Shown: positions 9,587 to 19,694, counted from the first letter of the stretch. The stretch: 64,000 bases of DNA from Serratia proteamaculans (GCF_008830365.1 NZ_WBKI01000011.1:1-64000), one strand, 5' to 3'. Made by a program: numbers and translations. The notes: generated by a model not told the origin, from the letters alone.

Positions 9587-10138
9587 ATGAACCAGCCATC
9601 AAAAGCACCTCGCGCCCCACGCAGCAGCGCGGCGACGCCGAAAAACAAAAAGAAAAGCCGTGCGGAGCTCGATCAGGAAGCCCGTGAACACAAGCGTCAG
9701 AAAAAACGCCGTGGTCTTGCTTCCGGTTCTCGCACCCAGGTTGAGTCCGCTAATCAAAAAAATAAAGCGGCAGCCCAGGCCAAAGATCCGCGTATCGGTA
9801 GCAAAGTGCCGGTAGCGCTGTTGGTTGAAGATAAACCAAAAGCCAAGCCGCAACCAAAACCAAAAGCTGAAACCAAGCCTAAACCACGTCTGACGCCGGA
9901 AGAAGAACTTGCCAAGCTGGAAAATGATGAGCGTCTGGACGCACTGCTGGATCGCATTGATGACGGCGAGACTCTGAACGCCGAAGATCAGGCTTATGTT
10001 GATCAGACGCTGGATCGTATCGATGCCCTGATGGAGCAACTGGGCATTGAATTGGGCGATGACGACGAAGAAGAAGAAGAAAAGCGGGAAGATATCCTGA
10101 AACTGCTGAAAGGCGGTAACCCGAAAGACGTAATTTAA
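9587..10138 (+). CDS. yihI: Der GTPase-activating protein YihI
   Basis: Stimulates GTP hydrolysis by the ribosome-assembly GTPase Der (EngA) and so delays late 50S maturation in E. coli. The 183-residue protein is strongly two-faced: a basic N-terminal half ([20 protein letters not shown], residues about 24-43), a central lysine-proline-rich linker (about 84-103) and an acidic C-terminal half ([10 protein letters not shown]). The conserved [14 protein letters not shown] helix is present. Next to csrC, as in E. coli. Confidence 0.93.
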   Translation: MNQPSKAPRAPRSSAATPKNKKKSRAELDQEAREHKRQKKRRGLASGSRTQVESANQKNKAAAQAKDPRIGSKVPVALLVEDKPKAKPQPKPKAETKPKPRLTPEEELAKLENDERLDALLDRIDDGETLNAEDQAYVDQTLDRIDALMEQLGIELGDDDEEEEEKREDILKLLKGGNPKDVI

Positions 10139-10144
10139 CGCGTC

Positions 10145-10318
10145 ATGTGGTTGATCCTGACAGTAGCCCTACTCTTAATGTGTTATCTGCTGTGGTTATT
10201 CGGTAAACTGTGGCGGCTGTCAAAACGCAAAACGCGTTTTCGCAGCGCTTCCGCGGCCAGACAGCGTAGACAACTGCCCATTTCCCGGCCCGGTAGAAAA
10301 AAATATCGGAAGGAGTGA
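10145..10318 (+). CDS. Small basic single-pass membrane protein, hypothetical
   Basis: A 57-codon frame fills the gap between yihI and hemN. It starts 6 bases after the yihI stop and its TGA ends 2 bases before the hemN ATG. The product has an N-terminal hydrophobic helix (MWLILTVALLLMCYLLWLFG, residues 1-20) followed by a very basic tail rich in Arg and Lys (residues 21-57), the pattern of an inner-membrane protein with a cytoplasmic basic tail. The last codons carry the hemN ribosome binding site (GGAAGGAG), so translation would be coupled to hemN. I do not recognise the family. It could be a real small protein or a fortuitous frame; the tight packing favours the former. Confidence 0.55.
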   Translation: MWLILTVALLLMCYLLWLFGKLWRLSKRKTRFRSASAARQRRQLPISRPGRKKYRKE

Positions 10319-10320
10319 GC

Positions 10321-11694
10321 ATGTCAGAGCAGGCAATTGTCTGGGATCTGGCCCTGATCCAGAAATATAACTATTCAGGGCCGCGTTATACCTCATACCC
10401 CACAGCGCTGGAATTCAACCAGGGCTATGACGAAGCGGCGTTTCAACGCGCCGCTGCGCGTTATCCAGAGCGTCCACTGTCGCTGTATGTGCATATCCCC
10501 TTCTGCCACAAACTCTGCTATTTCTGTGGCTGCAATAAACTGGTGACGCGTCAGACGCACAAGGCTGATGAATACCTGGCGGTGCTGGCACAGGAGATCG
10601 CTCAGCGGGCTCCTCTGTTTGCCGGGCGTAAAGTCGGCCAGTTGCATTGGGGTGGCGGCACACCGACCTACCTGAGCAAAGTGCAAATCAGTAAGCTGGT
10701 GGCAATGTTGCGCCAACACTTTGATTTTCTGCCCAATTTGGAAATGTCGATCGAAGTCGATCCGCGCGAGATTGAGCTGGATGTGCTCGATCATTTACGC
10801 AGCGAAGGCTTTAACCGCCTGAGCATGGGGGTACAGGATTTCAATAAAGAGGTGCAGCTGCTGGTGAACCGTGAGCAGGATGAAGCCTTTATCTTCGCCC
10901 TGATCGCTCGCGCCAAGGCACTGGGGTTTAACTCCACCAATATCGATTTGATCTACGGGCTGCCAAAGCAGACGCCGGAGAGCTTTGCTTACACCCTGCA
11001 GCGGGTGGCGGAATTAAACCCGGATCGCCTCAGCGTATTCAACTATGCACATATGCCGAACCTGTTTGCCGCCCAACGTAAAATCAAAGACGCGGATTTG
11101 CCGAGTGCGCAGCAGAAACTGGATATCCTGCAGCAGACCATTGCCTCCCTGACCGAGTCCGGCTATCAGTTTATCGGTATGGATCATTTTGCCCGTCCGG
11201 ATGATGAGCTAGCCGTGGCGCAGCGTGAAGGCAAACTGCATCGTAACTTCCAGGGATACACCACTCAGGGTGACAGTGATTTACTGGGGCTGGGAGTGTC
11301 TGCTATCAGCATGCTGGGGGACAGCTATGCCCAGAACCAGAAAGAGCTGAAGACCTATTACAGCAGCGTAGAGGCGCAGGGTCATGCCTTATGGCGCGGT
11401 CTGGCGATGACGGAAGACGACTGCCTGCGGCGTGAGGTGATCAAAACGCTGATCTGCAATTTCAAGCTGGACTATCCGACGATAGAACAACAGTTCGACA
11501 TCGACTTCGCCAGCTATTTTGCTGAAGACTTGCAACTGCTGGTGCCGTTTGAACGCGATGGGCTGGTGGAACGTGACGAGCAGGGTATTCGCGTCACGCC
11601 GCGTGGCCGGCTGTTGATCCGCAATATTTGCATGTGCTTTGATATCTACCTGCGCCAACAGGCGCGCACTCAGCAATTCTCTCGGGTTATTTGA
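10321..11694 (+). CDS. hemN: Oxygen-independent coproporphyrinogen III oxidase
   Basis: Radical SAM enzyme that converts coproporphyrinogen III to protoporphyrinogen IX in anaerobic haem synthesis. The 457-residue protein has the cluster-binding CxxxCxxC at Cys62, Cys66 and Cys69 (plus Cys71) after the conserved YVHIPFC, the GGGTPTYL glycine-rich SAM segment and a C-terminal HemN domain. I chose the ATG at 10321, which follows GGAAGGAG and matches the E. coli length of 457; a GTG two codons upstream is also in frame. Confidence 0.96.
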   Translation: MSEQAIVWDLALIQKYNYSGPRYTSYPTALEFNQGYDEAAFQRAAARYPERPLSLYVHIPFCHKLCYFCGCNKLVTRQTHKADEYLAVLAQEIAQRAPLFAGRKVGQLHWGGGTPTYLSKVQISKLVAMLRQHFDFLPNLEMSIEVDPREIELDVLDHLRSEGFNRLSMGVQDFNKEVQLLVNREQDEAFIFALIARAKALGFNSTNIDLIYGLPKQTPESFAYTLQRVAELNPDRLSVFNYAHMPNLFAAQRKIKDADLPSAQQKLDILQQTIASLTESGYQFIGMDHFARPDDELAVAQREGKLHRNFQGYTTQGDSDLLGLGVSAISMLGDSYAQNQKELKTYYSSVEAQGHALWRGLAMTEDDCLRREVIKTLICNFKLDYPTIEQQFDIDFASYFAEDLQLLVPFERDGLVERDEQGIRVTPRGRLLIRNICMCFDIYLRQQARTQQFSRVI

Positions 11695-11699
11695 TCGAT

Positions 11700-11728
11700 A
11701 AAAAACGGCCGCGAATGCGGCTGTTTTC
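11700..11728. terminator. Bidirectional terminator between hemN and glnG
   Basis: ACGGCCGC-GAAT-GCGGCTGT, with one G-U pair, sits between an A run and a T run in the short gap between the convergent genes. Confidence 0.75.
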
Positions 11729-11742
11729 ATCAATAACGTAAG

Positions 11743-13155
11743 CTATTCCATTCCCAACTCTTTCAACTTGCGCGTCAGGGTATTACGGCCCCAACCCAAC
11801 AAGCGGGCAGCTTCCTGCTTATGCCCTTGGGTATGACGCAGCGCGGTGGTGAGCAGCGTGCGCTCCATTTCCGGTTGCGCTTCCGACAGCAGGTTTTGAT
11901 GACCGGAACGCAGTGCTCGGTCGGCCCATTGCGCCAGCAGCGTGGCCCAACTGTCTGGCAGGCTATGGCCGGCAGTTTCCGGTGCTGAGGTTTCAAACAG
12001 CTCACTCGGCAGGTCCTGAATCAGCACTTCCTGCCCGGCGGCCATCACGGTTAACCAGCGGCAGGTGTTTTCCAGCTGACGCACGTTACCCGGCCATGGC
12101 AGGCGGGTCAGGGCAGTTTCGGTTTCCGGATGCAGATTCTTTGCTTCAACACCCAACTCTTTTGCCGCGACTTGCAGGAAGTAGCGAGCCAAACGGGGGA
12201 TGTCCTCGCGACGTTCACGTAACGGCGGCAGGTGTACGCGGATCACGTTCAGGCGGTGGAACAGATCCTCACGGAATTTGCCTTCCTGTACCCGCAACTC
12301 CAGGTTCTGGTGGGTGGCGGCGATAATACGCACATCCACCTTGACCGGCGCATAACCACCGACCCGGTAAAACTGACCATCTGCCAACACGCGAAGTAAA
12401 CGAGTTTGAACATCCAGCGGCATATCACCGATTTCATCCAGGAACAGCGTCCCGCCGTCGGCCTGCTCAAAGCGGCCTTGACGGATCTGATTGGCGCCGG
12501 TAAAGGCCCCTTTCTCGTGGCCGAACAGCTCGGATTCGATCAGGTCTTTCGGGATCGCCGCCATGTTCAACGCGATAAAGGGTGACTTGGCACGCGGGCT
12601 ATGGCGGTGCAGGGCATGAGCCACCAGCTCTTTACCGGTGCCGGATTCGCCGTTGATCAGCACGCTGATTGATGAGCGCGACAGACGACCGATGATGCGG
12701 AACACGTCCTGCATCGCCGGGGCCTCGCCGATAATGTCTGCCACCGGATCGTTGGCCGGCTGGCTGCGTGCCGGCTGTTGCTGCTCCTGATAATGGCTGA
12801 TGGCGCGTTCTACCAGCGCTACCGCCTCATCGATATCAAAGGGTTTTGGCAGGTAATCGAACGCCCCTTGCTGGTAGGCGCTGACCGCAGCATCCAAATC
12901 CGAATGTGCCGTCATTATGATGACCGGTAGCATGGGATGACGCTGCTTGATCTGCTTGAGCAACGCCAGGCCATCCATACCCGGCATGCGGATGTCAGAC
13001 AGCAACACGTCAGGCGTTTGCGTGGCCAGGGCTTCCAGTACCGCATTGCCACTTTCGAAGCTCACGCAGCTCACACCGGCTCCAGTGAGCGCGCGTTCAA
13101 GCACCCAGCGGATGGAGCTATCGTCATCGACGATCCAGACTATCCCTCGTTGCAT
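11743..13155 (-). CDS. glnG: Nitrogen regulation response regulator NtrC
   Basis: Sigma-54-dependent activator of nitrogen-limitation genes including glnA. In the 470-residue protein the receiver domain has D11, D12 and the phosphoacceptor D54 (LLSDIRMPGMDG); the AAA+ domain has Walker A GESGTGKE and the sigma-54-contacting GAFTGA loop; the C terminus is a Fis-type helix-turn-helix ending NTLTRKLKELGME. The ATG at 13155 (MQRGIVWIVDDD) is the family start; the frame runs 19 codons further upstream into glnL. It lies 8 bases after glnL. Confidence 0.97.
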   Translation of the reverse strand: MQRGIVWIVDDDSSIRWVLERALTGAGVSCVSFESGNAVLEALATQTPDVLLSDIRMPGMDGLALLKQIKQRHPMLPVIIMTAHSDLDAAVSAYQQGAFDYLPKPFDIDEAVALVERAISHYQEQQQPARSQPANDPVADIIGEAPAMQDVFRIIGRLSRSSISVLINGESGTGKELVAHALHRHSPRAKSPFIALNMAAIPKDLIESELFGHEKGAFTGANQIRQGRFEQADGGTLFLDEIGDMPLDVQTRLLRVLADGQFYRVGGYAPVKVDVRIIAATHQNLELRVQEGKFREDLFHRLNVIRVHLPPLRERREDIPRLARYFLQVAAKELGVEAKNLHPETETALTRLPWPGNVRQLENTCRWLTVMAAGQEVLIQDLPSELFETSAPETAGHSLPDSWATLLAQWADRALRSGHQNLLSEAQPEMERTLLTTALRHTQGHKQEAARLLGWGRNTLTRKLKELGME

Positions 13156-13163
13156 AGAAAACC

Positions 13164-14213
13164 TCACTGGCGAATAGGCAGGTAAACCGAGAATTCGGTA
13201 TGTCCTGGCCAACTGTTAAATTCAATTTTTCCGCAATGCTGATCAATAAGATTACGGGCGATGGATAAACCCAGACCGGTTCCGCCTTCGCGGCCGCTGA
13301 CCATTGGGTAAAACAGCGTGTCCTGCAACTGCGCCGGCACGCCGGGGCCGTCATCTTCGATATCGATACGTGCCGCTAATCGGTAGCGGGTACCGTGCAG
13401 GGTGATTTGGAATGCAGTACGGGTGCGCAGCGTGATAGTGCCGCCTGCTTCGCCCAACGCCTGCAGCGCATTGCGGGTGATGTTCAGCAACACCTGCTCG
13501 ATTTGATCCGGGTCGTGTGCCATCTCGGGCAGGCTAGGGTCGTAGTCACGCACCAGCGTCACGTTATCCGGCTTCTCCAGCGACACCAACTGGCAAACGC
13601 GCTCCGCCACCTGATGAATACTCTGGGTAATGTGCTGACCCGGGCGTTGCGGGCCCAGCAGGCGATCGACCAGATTGCGCAGGCGGTCGGCCTGTTCAAT
13701 GATCACCTTGGTGTATTCGGTCAGCGACGGGTCGGGCAGGGCCTTGGCCAGCAGTTGTGCTGCGCCACGCAGTCCACCAAGCGGGTTTTTAATCTCATGT
13801 GCCAGGCCACGGACCAGATCGCGGGCGGCAACCTGTTGAGCGTGCTGCAGCTGTTCCTGGCTCAGGCGGCGTTGATTATCCATGGGCGCCAGCTCGATCA
13901 GGATATAGCCTTCAGACAGCGCCTGGGCGGTCAGGGAGAGGATATGTGCGCGCCCATCAACCACCAGGGTCACTTCGCTATCGGTAAAGCCCTGGCCGGC
14001 GCGCAGGCTCTCACGCATCAGATCGACGTTCAGTGAGAAATAGCCGAGCAGATCGGGCAAAGGTGTACCGAAAAGTTTACGGGAACTTTGTGCCAGCAGT
14101 TGTTGTGCTGCCGGATTGGCGTAATGAACCGCCAGATCATCATCCAACAGCAGGATGCTGTTGATGAGAGAATTGAGGATCTGCCCAGCATCGGGCAGCT
14201 TGCCAGTTGCCAT
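13164..14213 (-). CDS. glnL: Nitrogen regulation sensor histidine kinase NtrB
   Basis: Cytosolic two-component kinase/phosphatase that phosphorylates NtrC when nitrogen is short and is controlled by PII (GlnB). The 349-residue protein has an N-terminal PAS domain (about 10-110), the phosphorylated H139 in [13 protein letters not shown], and a HATPase domain with the N box ([10 protein letters not shown]) and the [13 protein letters not shown] box. An NtrC-type site lies 21 bases before the start codon, as in E. coli, where it represses the glnL promoter. Confidence 0.97.
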   Translation of the reverse strand: MATGKLPDAGQILNSLINSILLLDDDLAVHYANPAAQQLLAQSSRKLFGTPLPDLLGYFSLNVDLMRESLRAGQGFTDSEVTLVVDGRAHILSLTAQALSEGYILIELAPMDNQRRLSQEQLQHAQQVAARDLVRGLAHEIKNPLGGLRGAAQLLAKALPDPSLTEYTKVIIEQADRLRNLVDRLLGPQRPGQHITQSIHQVAERVCQLVSLEKPDNVTLVRDYDPSLPEMAHDPDQIEQVLLNITRNALQALGEAGGTITLRTRTAFQITLHGTRYRLAARIDIEDDGPGVPAQLQDTLFYPMVSGREGGTGLGLSIARNLIDQHCGKIEFNSWPGHTEFSVYLPIRQ

Positions 14214-14225
14214 ACAGCAGACTCC

Positions 14226-14242
14226 TGCACCTTTTTAGTGCA
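14226..14242. promoter_or_regulatory. NtrC operator at glnL
   Basis: TGCACCTTTTTAGTGCA fits the NtrC pattern GCAC-N7-GTGC. It lies between glnA and glnL directly upstream of the glnL start, where E. coli has an NtrC site that represses the weak sigma-70 glnL promoter. Confidence 0.8.
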
Positions 14243-14365
14243 TCTATCCTACCCCATCCCCACAGCGTGCGGTATGGAATAGTTTTGCAGAAAATACGGT
14301 GGAGAAAAAAACCCATCCGAAGATGGGCAGAAAGTTTCCACGGCAACAAAAAAACAACTAAATCT

Positions 14366-14389
14366 GGGCGCCGTCCGCAGACGGCGCGG
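14366..14389 (-). terminator. Stem-loop after glnA, probable partial terminator
   Basis: GCGCCGTC and GACGGCGC form an 8-bp stem with a 4-base loop 6-30 bases past the glnA stop codon. The T run lies about ten bases further on rather than directly after the stem, so read-through into glnLG is likely, as expected for the glnALG operon. Confidence 0.55.
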
Positions 14390-14395
14390 TAAAAC

Positions 14396-15805
14396 TTAAA
14401 CGCTGTAGTACAGTTCGAACTCAACCGGGTGTGGTGTCATGCGAACGCGGTCCATTTCTTCTTTACGCAGATCGATGTAAGCGTCGATCGCGTCGTCGGT
14501 GAATACGCCGCCACGGGTCAGGAACTCACGGTCTTCGCTCAGTGCAGCCAGCGCTTCATCCAGGGAGCCTGCAACTTTTGGAATTTCAGCTTCTTCTTCC
14601 GGTGGCAGGTCATACAGGTTTTTGTCCATGGCATCGCCAGGGTGGATTTTGTTAATCACACCGTCCAGGCCTGCCATCAGCAGAGCTGCGAAGCACAGGT
14701 ATGGGTTAGCCGCTGGATCCGGGAAACGGGCTTCGATACGGCGCGCTTTCGGGCTGGCTACCACTGGGATACGGATAGAAGCTGAACGGTTACGGGCTGA
14801 GTAAGCCAGCATGACCGGTGCTTCGTAACCTGGGACCAGACGCTTGTAAGAGTTGGTGGTCGGGTTGGCCAGGGCGTTGATCGCTTTAGCGTGCTTGATG
14901 ATACCGCCGATGTAGAACAGGGCGATTTCAGACAGGCCGCCGTATTTGTCGCCGGCGAACAGGTTAGTCCCGTTCTTGGACAGCGACATGCTGCAGTGCA
15001 TACCGGAGCCGTTATCACCGAACATAGGTTTCGGCATGAAGGTCGCGGTTTTGCCAAATGCGTGAGCCACGTTGTGAACCACGTATTTGTAAATTTGGAT
15101 TTCGTCGGCTTTCTTGGTCATGGTGTTGAAGCGGGTTGCCACTTCGTTCTGACCTGCAGTTGCCACTTCGTGGTGGTGCGCTTCAACCACCAGGCCCATT
15201 TCTTCCATGGTCAAACACATGGTAGAACGGATGTCCTGTGAAGAATCGACCGGAGGAACCGGGAAGTAACCGCCTTTGACTGCCGGACGGTGGCCTTTGT
15301 TGCCGCCATCATATTTGGTGCCGGAGTTCCATGCGCCTTCGATATCGTCGATAGCTACGTGAGAACCACGGATGCTGCTGCCGAAACGAATATCATCGAA
15401 CAGGAAGAATTCTGGCTCTGGCCCGAACAGCACGGTGTCCGCGATGCCGGAAGAACGCAGGAAATCTTCTGCGCGCTTGGAGATGGAGCGCGGATCACGA
15501 TCGTAGCCCTGCATGGTGCCTGGCTCGAGAATGTCGCAGCGAATGATCAGGGTGGATTCTTCGAAGAATGGATCCAGTACCGCCGTGCTGGCGTCTGGCA
15601 TCAGCACCATGTCAGATTCGTTGATGCCCTTCCAACCACCGATCGAGGAGCCGTCAAACATTTTACCTTCTTCGAAGAAGTCGGCATTTACCTGATGAGA
15701 AGGAATGGTGACGTGTTGTTCCTTACCCTTGGTGTCAGTGAAACGCAGGTCTACGAATTTCACTTCATGCTCATTCAGCATCGTCAAAACGTGTTCAGCG
15801 GACAT
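14396..15805 (-). CDS. glnA: Glutamine synthetase type I
   Basis: Makes glutamine from glutamate, ammonia and ATP; a dodecamer and the main ammonia-assimilating enzyme under nitrogen limitation. The 469 residues equal the E. coli length. Visible: the metal-binding [11 protein letters not shown] segment, the ATP-binding [16 protein letters not shown], the substrate-binding NRSASIRIP, and the adenylylation tyrosine in NLYDLPPEE (Tyr397 by E. coli numbering), so activity is expected to be controlled by GlnE. I chose the ATG at 15805 ([15 protein letters not shown]) over an in-frame ATG eight codons upstream. Transcription is predicted from the sigma-54 promoter and NtrC sites listed upstream. 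Confidence 0.98.
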   Translation of the reverse strand: MSAEHVLTMLNEHEVKFVDLRFTDTKGKEQHVTIPSHQVNADFFEEGKMFDGSSIGGWKGINESDMVLMPDASTAVLDPFFEESTLIIRCDILEPGTMQGYDRDPRSISKRAEDFLRSSGIADTVLFGPEPEFFLFDDIRFGSSIRGSHVAIDDIEGAWNSGTKYDGGNKGHRPAVKGGYFPVPPVDSSQDIRSTMCLTMEEMGLVVEAHHHEVATAGQNEVATRFNTMTKKADEIQIYKYVVHNVAHAFGKTATFMPKPMFGDNGSGMHCSMSLSKNGTNLFAGDKYGGLSEIALFYIGGIIKHAKAINALANPTTNSYKRLVPGYEAPVMLAYSARNRSASIRIPVVASPKARRIEARFPDPAANPYLCFAALLMAGLDGVINKIHPGDAMDKNLYDLPPEEEAEIPKVAGSLDEALAALSEDREFLTRGGVFTDDAIDAYIDLRKEEMDRVRMTPHPVEFELYYSV

Positions 15806-15887
15806 ACTTAACTCTCCCGGATTTATCATTGTCTTCGTCGTGGAACGAATCTGTGGAACTGGCTTTTTTTGTCTTAAAAAGACTAAA

Positions 15888-15903
15888 GCGAAAACTGTGC
15901 CAA
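15888..15903 (-). promoter_or_regulatory. Sigma-54 promoter glnAp2
   Basis: On the minus strand the sequence reads TTGGCACAGTTTTCGC, with GG at -24 and GC at -12, differing from E. coli glnAp2 at a single base by my recollection. Transcription would start near 15877, giving a leader of about 72 bases before glnA. Confidence 0.9.
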
Positions 15904-15957
15904 CTTTGCGAAAGCGCTTTAATCGCCTTTCTGTGCGGCTTTTGCACAGAAACAGTA

Positions 15958-15975
15958 TGCACCATCAGTGATGCA
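15958..15975. promoter_or_regulatory. NtrC site 3 at glnA
   Basis: TGCACCATCAGTGATGCA is a weaker NtrC-like palindrome centred about 89 bases upstream of the predicted glnAp2 start, the position of the third site in E. coli. Confidence 0.6.
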
Positions 15976-15976
15976 T

Positions 15977-15993
15977 TGCACTTAAATGGTGCA
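15977..15993. promoter_or_regulatory. NtrC enhancer site at glnA (about -108)
   Basis: TGCACTTAAATGGTGCA matches the strong NtrC consensus GCAC-N7-GTGC and is centred about 108 bases upstream of the predicted glnAp2 start, the same distance as one of the two strong E. coli enhancer sites. Confidence 0.88.
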
Positions 15994-16009
15994 ATTCATG
16001 TGAGGTGGG

Positions 16010-16025
16010 GCACCGTAATGGTGCA
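16010..16025. promoter_or_regulatory. NtrC enhancer site at glnA (about -140)
   Basis: GCACCGTAATGGTGCA matches the NtrC consensus and is centred about 140 bases upstream of glnAp2, 32 bases (three helical turns) from the -108 site. The rest of the 370-base gap between glnA and typA (15806-16175) carries a typA -10 candidate (TACAAT, 16138-16143) and no gene. Confidence 0.88.
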
Positions 16026-16175
16026 AAAGTGCACCGGATGCTGCTTTTTGCACCGTGAAAGGGATCACATACTGACCTGTACACAGTTGTTTATAAGAGA
16101 CTGTTGTGATCTTGTTTAGTCCCTCGCTTAATACGTGTACAATAGCGCGCTATTTCTAATGCCTGAGGCAAAGCT

Positions 16176-17999
16176 GTGATCGAAAATTTGCGTAACATCG
16201 CCATTATTGCCCACGTTGACCATGGTAAGACCACCCTGGTTGATAAGCTGCTGCAACAATCCGGTACTTTCGGAGAGCGTGTAGAAGCCACCGAACGCGT
16301 AATGGACTCCAACGATTTGGAGAAAGAGCGTGGGATTACCATCCTCGCTAAAAACACCGCCATTAATTGGAAAGACTACCGCATCAACATCGTGGATACC
16401 CCAGGACACGCCGACTTCGGCGGTGAGGTTGAGCGTGTGATGTCAATGGTTGACTCGGTGCTGCTGGTTGTGGACGCAATGGATGGCCCAATGCCGCAAA
16501 CCCGTTTCGTGACCAAAAAAGCCTTCGCTAATGGTCTGAAGCCGATCGTGGTAATCAACAAGGTTGACCGTCCAGGCGCACGTCCTGATTGGGTTGTTGA
16601 TCAGGTCTTCGACCTGTTCGTTAACCTTGATGCGACCGACGAGCAGCTCGACTTCCCAATCATCTATGCTTCTGCACTGATGGGGATCGCGGGTACTGAC
16701 CACAATGAGATGGCGGAAGACATGACCCCGCTGTATCAAGCGATCGTAGACCACGTGTCTGCACCGCAGGTTGAGCTCGAAGCACCATTCCAGATGCAGA
16801 TCTCTCAGCTGGACTACAACAACTACGTGGGCGTTATCGGCATCGGCCGTATCAAGCGTGGTAAGGTCAAGCCGAACCAACAGATCACTATCATTGATAG
16901 CGAAGGCAAAACCCGTAACGGTAAAGTTGCCAAGGTTCTGACTCACATGGGTCTGGAGCGTATCGAAGCGCCTATCGCTGAAGCTGGCGACATCATCGCT
17001 ATCACCGGTCTGGGCGAGCTGAACATCTCTGACACCATCTGTGATGTGAATGCGGTTGAAGCGCTGCCGGCACTGTCCGTTGATGAACCGACCGTAACCA
17101 TGTACTTCAACGTCAACACCTCTCCGTTCTGTGGTAAAGAAGGCAAGTACGTGACTTCACGTCAGATTCTTGACCGTCTGAACAAAGAGCTGGTGCACAA
17201 CGTGGCACTGCGTGTTGAAGAAACCGAAGATGCTGATGCATTCCGCGTATCTGGCCGTGGTGAACTTCACCTGTCGGTTCTGATCGAAAACATGCGTCGT
17301 GAAGGTTTCGAGCTGGCGGTTTCCCGTCCTAAAGTTATCAACCGTAAAATCGATGGCCGCATGCAAGAGCCATTCGAAAACGTGACGCTGGATATCGAAG
17401 AACAGCACCAGGGTTCAGTCATGCAAGCCATGGGTGAGCGCAAAGGTGACGTTAAGGACATGATCCCAGACGGCAAAGGTCGTATTCGTCTGGATTACCT
17501 GATCCCTGCGCGTGGCCTGATCGGTTTCCGTACCGAGTTCATGACCATGACTTCCGGTACCGGTCTGCTGTACTCCACCTTCAGCCACTACGATGACGTG
17601 CGCCAGGGTGAAATCGGCCAGCGCCAGAACGGCGTGCTGATCTCTAACGGCCAGGGCAAAGCGGTAGCATTCGCCTTGTTCGGTCTGCAAGATCGCGGCA
17701 AGCTGTTCCTGGGTCACGGTGCGGAAGTGTATGAAGGCCAGATCATCGGTATTCACTCACGTTCTAACGACCTGACCGTGAACTGCCTGACCGGTAAGAA
17801 GCTGACCAACATGCGTGCTTCCGGTACTGACGAAGCGACTACCCTGGTTCCGGCTATCAAGATGTCCCTGGAGCAAGCTCTGGAATTCATCGATGATGAC
17901 GAACTGGTAGAAGTAACGCCAACGTCCGTACGTATTCGTAAACGTCATCTGACTGAAAACGATCGTAAGCGTGCAAGCCGCGGTCCTAAAGAAGCTTAA
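16176..17999 (+). CDS. typA: Ribosome-associated translational GTPase TypA/BipA
   Basis: Translation-factor-family GTPase that binds the ribosome, helps 50S assembly at low temperature and affects stress and virulence traits. The 607-residue protein has G1 HVDHGKTT (13-20), G3 DTPGH, G4 NKVD, EF-G-like domains III and V, and the BipA-specific C-terminal domain. It starts with GTG, since no ATG lies near the conserved N terminus [17 protein letters not shown]. Divergent from glnA. A TACAAT -10 candidate lies 33 bases upstream of the start. Confidence 0.97.
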   Translation: MIENLRNIAIIAHVDHGKTTLVDKLLQQSGTFGERVEATERVMDSNDLEKERGITILAKNTAINWKDYRINIVDTPGHADFGGEVERVMSMVDSVLLVVDAMDGPMPQTRFVTKKAFANGLKPIVVINKVDRPGARPDWVVDQVFDLFVNLDATDEQLDFPIIYASALMGIAGTDHNEMAEDMTPLYQAIVDHVSAPQVELEAPFQMQISQLDYNNYVGVIGIGRIKRGKVKPNQQITIIDSEGKTRNGKVAKVLTHMGLERIEAPIAEAGDIIAITGLGELNISDTICDVNAVEALPALSVDEPTVTMYFNVNTSPFCGKEGKYVTSRQILDRLNKELVHNVALRVEETEDADAFRVSGRGELHLSVLIENMRREGFELAVSRPKVINRKIDGRMQEPFENVTLDIEEQHQGSVMQAMGERKGDVKDMIPDGKGRIRLDYLIPARGLIGFRTEFMTMTSGTGLLYSTFSHYDDVRQGEIGQRQNGVLISNGQGKAVAFALFGLQDRGKLFLGHGAEVYEGQIIGIHSRSNDLTVNCLTGKKLTNMRASGTDEATTLVPAIKMSLEQALEFIDDDELVEVTPTSVRIRKRHLTENDRKRASRGPKEA

Positions 18000-18023
18000 T
18001 CGCTGATTTAGTCTGCAACACTT

Positions 18024-18051
18024 AGGGCGCGTCCAGCGCCCTGAGTTTTTT
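18024..18051 (+). terminator. typA terminator
   Basis: AGGGCGC-GTCCA-GCGCCCT is followed within three bases by a run of six Ts, 25 bases past the typA stop. Confidence 0.88.
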
Positions 18052-18163
18052 CCTCTGCCTTTTCCCATTTCTGCCGCGTGCTATACGCTTTTCTGCCTGC
18101 TCTCTATTCAGCCCCTGTTTTTCCCGCTACAGTAAAATCTCACCGGCCCATCAGGAGAGGACT

Positions 18164-18754
18164 ATGCTGTATATCTTTGATTTAGGTAATGTGATCGTCG
18201 ATATCGATTTCAAACGTGTACTGGGTGTATGGAGCAATTTAAGCGGTACGCCGCTGGCGGTATTGTCCGAGCGTTTCACCATGGGCGAGTTGTTCCAACA
18301 GCATGAGCGCGGTGAAATCAGCGATGAAGATTTTGCTGAACGGTTGAGTGATGAAATGGGTATCGCCCTAAGCTTCGAACAGTTCGCTACCGGTTGGCAG
18401 GCGGTGTTTGTCGCCCTGCGCCCGGAAGTGATCGACATCATGAAACGTCTGCGCAGTGAAGGCCACCGTGTGGTGGTGCTGTCGAACACCAATCGCCTGC
18501 ACTGTAACTATTGGCCACAGCACTACCCACAAGTGGCCGAAGCCGCCGATCATCTCTACCTGTCTCAGGATATTGGCATGCGCAAACCGGACGCCAATAT
18601 CTATCAGCACGTGCTTAACGCCGAAAATACCCCATCGGAGCAGGCTGTGTTTTTTGACGATGTGGCGGCTAATGTGGCAGCGGCTGAGGCGCTGGGCATT
18701 AAAGGGGTGCACGTGACCGACCGCGACGTGGTGCCGGCTTATTTTGCCCAATGA
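18164..18754 (+). CDS. yihX: HAD-family sugar phosphatase YihX (glucose-1-phosphatase)
   Basis: Cytosolic haloacid dehalogenase phosphatase; the E. coli protein hydrolyses alpha-D-glucose 1-phosphate. The 196-residue product begins MLYIFDLGNVIVDIDF. The nucleophile is D6, and the second aspartate of the usual DxD is replaced by Gly (DLG), as in the E. coli protein. Motif II is LSNT and motif IV is FFDD. AGGAG lies just upstream of the ATG. Likely first gene of a yihX-yihY-dtd-fabY run. Confidence 0.92.
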   Translation: MLYIFDLGNVIVDIDFKRVLGVWSNLSGTPLAVLSERFTMGELFQQHERGEISDEDFAERLSDEMGIALSFEQFATGWQAVFVALRPEVIDIMKRLRSEGHRVVVLSNTNRLHCNYWPQHYPQVAEAADHLYLSQDIGMRKPDANIYQHVLNAENTPSEQAVFFDDVAANVAAAEALGIKGVHVTDRDVVPAYFAQ

Positions 18755-18803
18755 CCGCGAAGGGTTAAGCTTAAGGCGTACAAACTGACATCAAGGAGTG
18801 GCC

Positions 18804-19694
18804 ATGTCATTTTTCCGCCGCAAGAAGCTGCCTTCTGCGATCAAACCCAGCGTCACCTTTGGGCGGCTGCTGATTAAGCGCGTCGACAGCGATGGCCTGA
18901 CCATGCTGGCGGGCCATTTGGCTTATGTTTCCCTGTTGTCGCTGGTGCCTTTGGTGACCGTGGTGTTCGCGCTATTTGCTGCGTTCCCGATGTTCTCCGA
19001 TATCAGCGTCCAACTGAAAAGCTTTATCTTCTCCAACTTCATGCCGGCCGCCGGCAACGTGATCCAGAGTTATCTGGAGCAGTTTGTTGCCAACTCCAAC
19101 AAGATGACTGCCGTCGGTACCTGTGGGCTGATTGTCACCGCGCTGTTGTTGATCTCCTCGGTAGACAGCGTGCTGAACACCATCTGGCGTAGCAAAAACA
19201 AGCGTCCAATCGTGTTTTCGTTCGCGGTGTACTGGATGGTTCTGACCCTGGGGCCGCTGTTGGTCGGTGCCAGCATGGCGATCAGCTCCTATCTGCTGTC
19301 GCTCAATTGGTTGGCGCAGACCGGTGTTAACAGCCTGGTGGATCAGGTGCTGCGTATTTTCCCGCTGATCCTGTCATGGATATCCTTCTGGCTGCTGTAT
19401 TGCATTGTGCCGACGGTACGGGTACCGCCCAAGGATGCGTTGATTGGTGCGCTGGTGGCCGGCTTGCTGTTTGAGCTGGGCAAGAAGGGTTTTGCCTTGT
19501 ACGTCACCATGTTCCCGTCTTATCAGCTGATTTACGGCGTGCTGGCGGTGATCCCCATTTTATTCCTCTGGGTCTACTGGAGCTGGTGTATCGTGTTACT
19601 CGGCGCGGAAATCACGGTGACCATCGGGGAATACCGCGACTACCGCCAACAGAAGGCAGAACAACAGGCTCAGCCACCAGAAGGGCAGTTATGA
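18804..19694 (+). CDS. yihY: YihY/UPF0761 family inner membrane protein
   Basis: A polytopic inner membrane protein (296 residues) with about six hydrophobic helices, related to the BrkB/YihY family; no activity is established. Conserved blocks include [23 protein letters not shown] and [20 protein letters not shown] (shortened here in description: residues about 30-55 and 225-245). I chose the ATG at 18804, six bases after AAGGAG; a GTG two codons upstream is less likely. The stop overlaps the start of dtd (ATGA). Confidence 0.92.
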   Translation: MSFFRRKKLPSAIKPSVTFGRLLIKRVDSDGLTMLAGHLAYVSLLSLVPLVTVVFALFAAFPMFSDISVQLKSFIFSNFMPAAGNVIQSYLEQFVANSNKMTAVGTCGLIVTALLLISSVDSVLNTIWRSKNKRPIVFSFAVYWMVLTLGPLLVGASMAISSYLLSLNWLAQTGVNSLVDQVLRIFPLILSWISFWLLYCIVPTVRVPPKDALIGALVAGLLFELGKKGFALYVTMFPSYQLIYGVLAVIPILFLWVYWSWCIVLLGAEITVTIGEYRDYRQQKAEQQAQPPEGQL

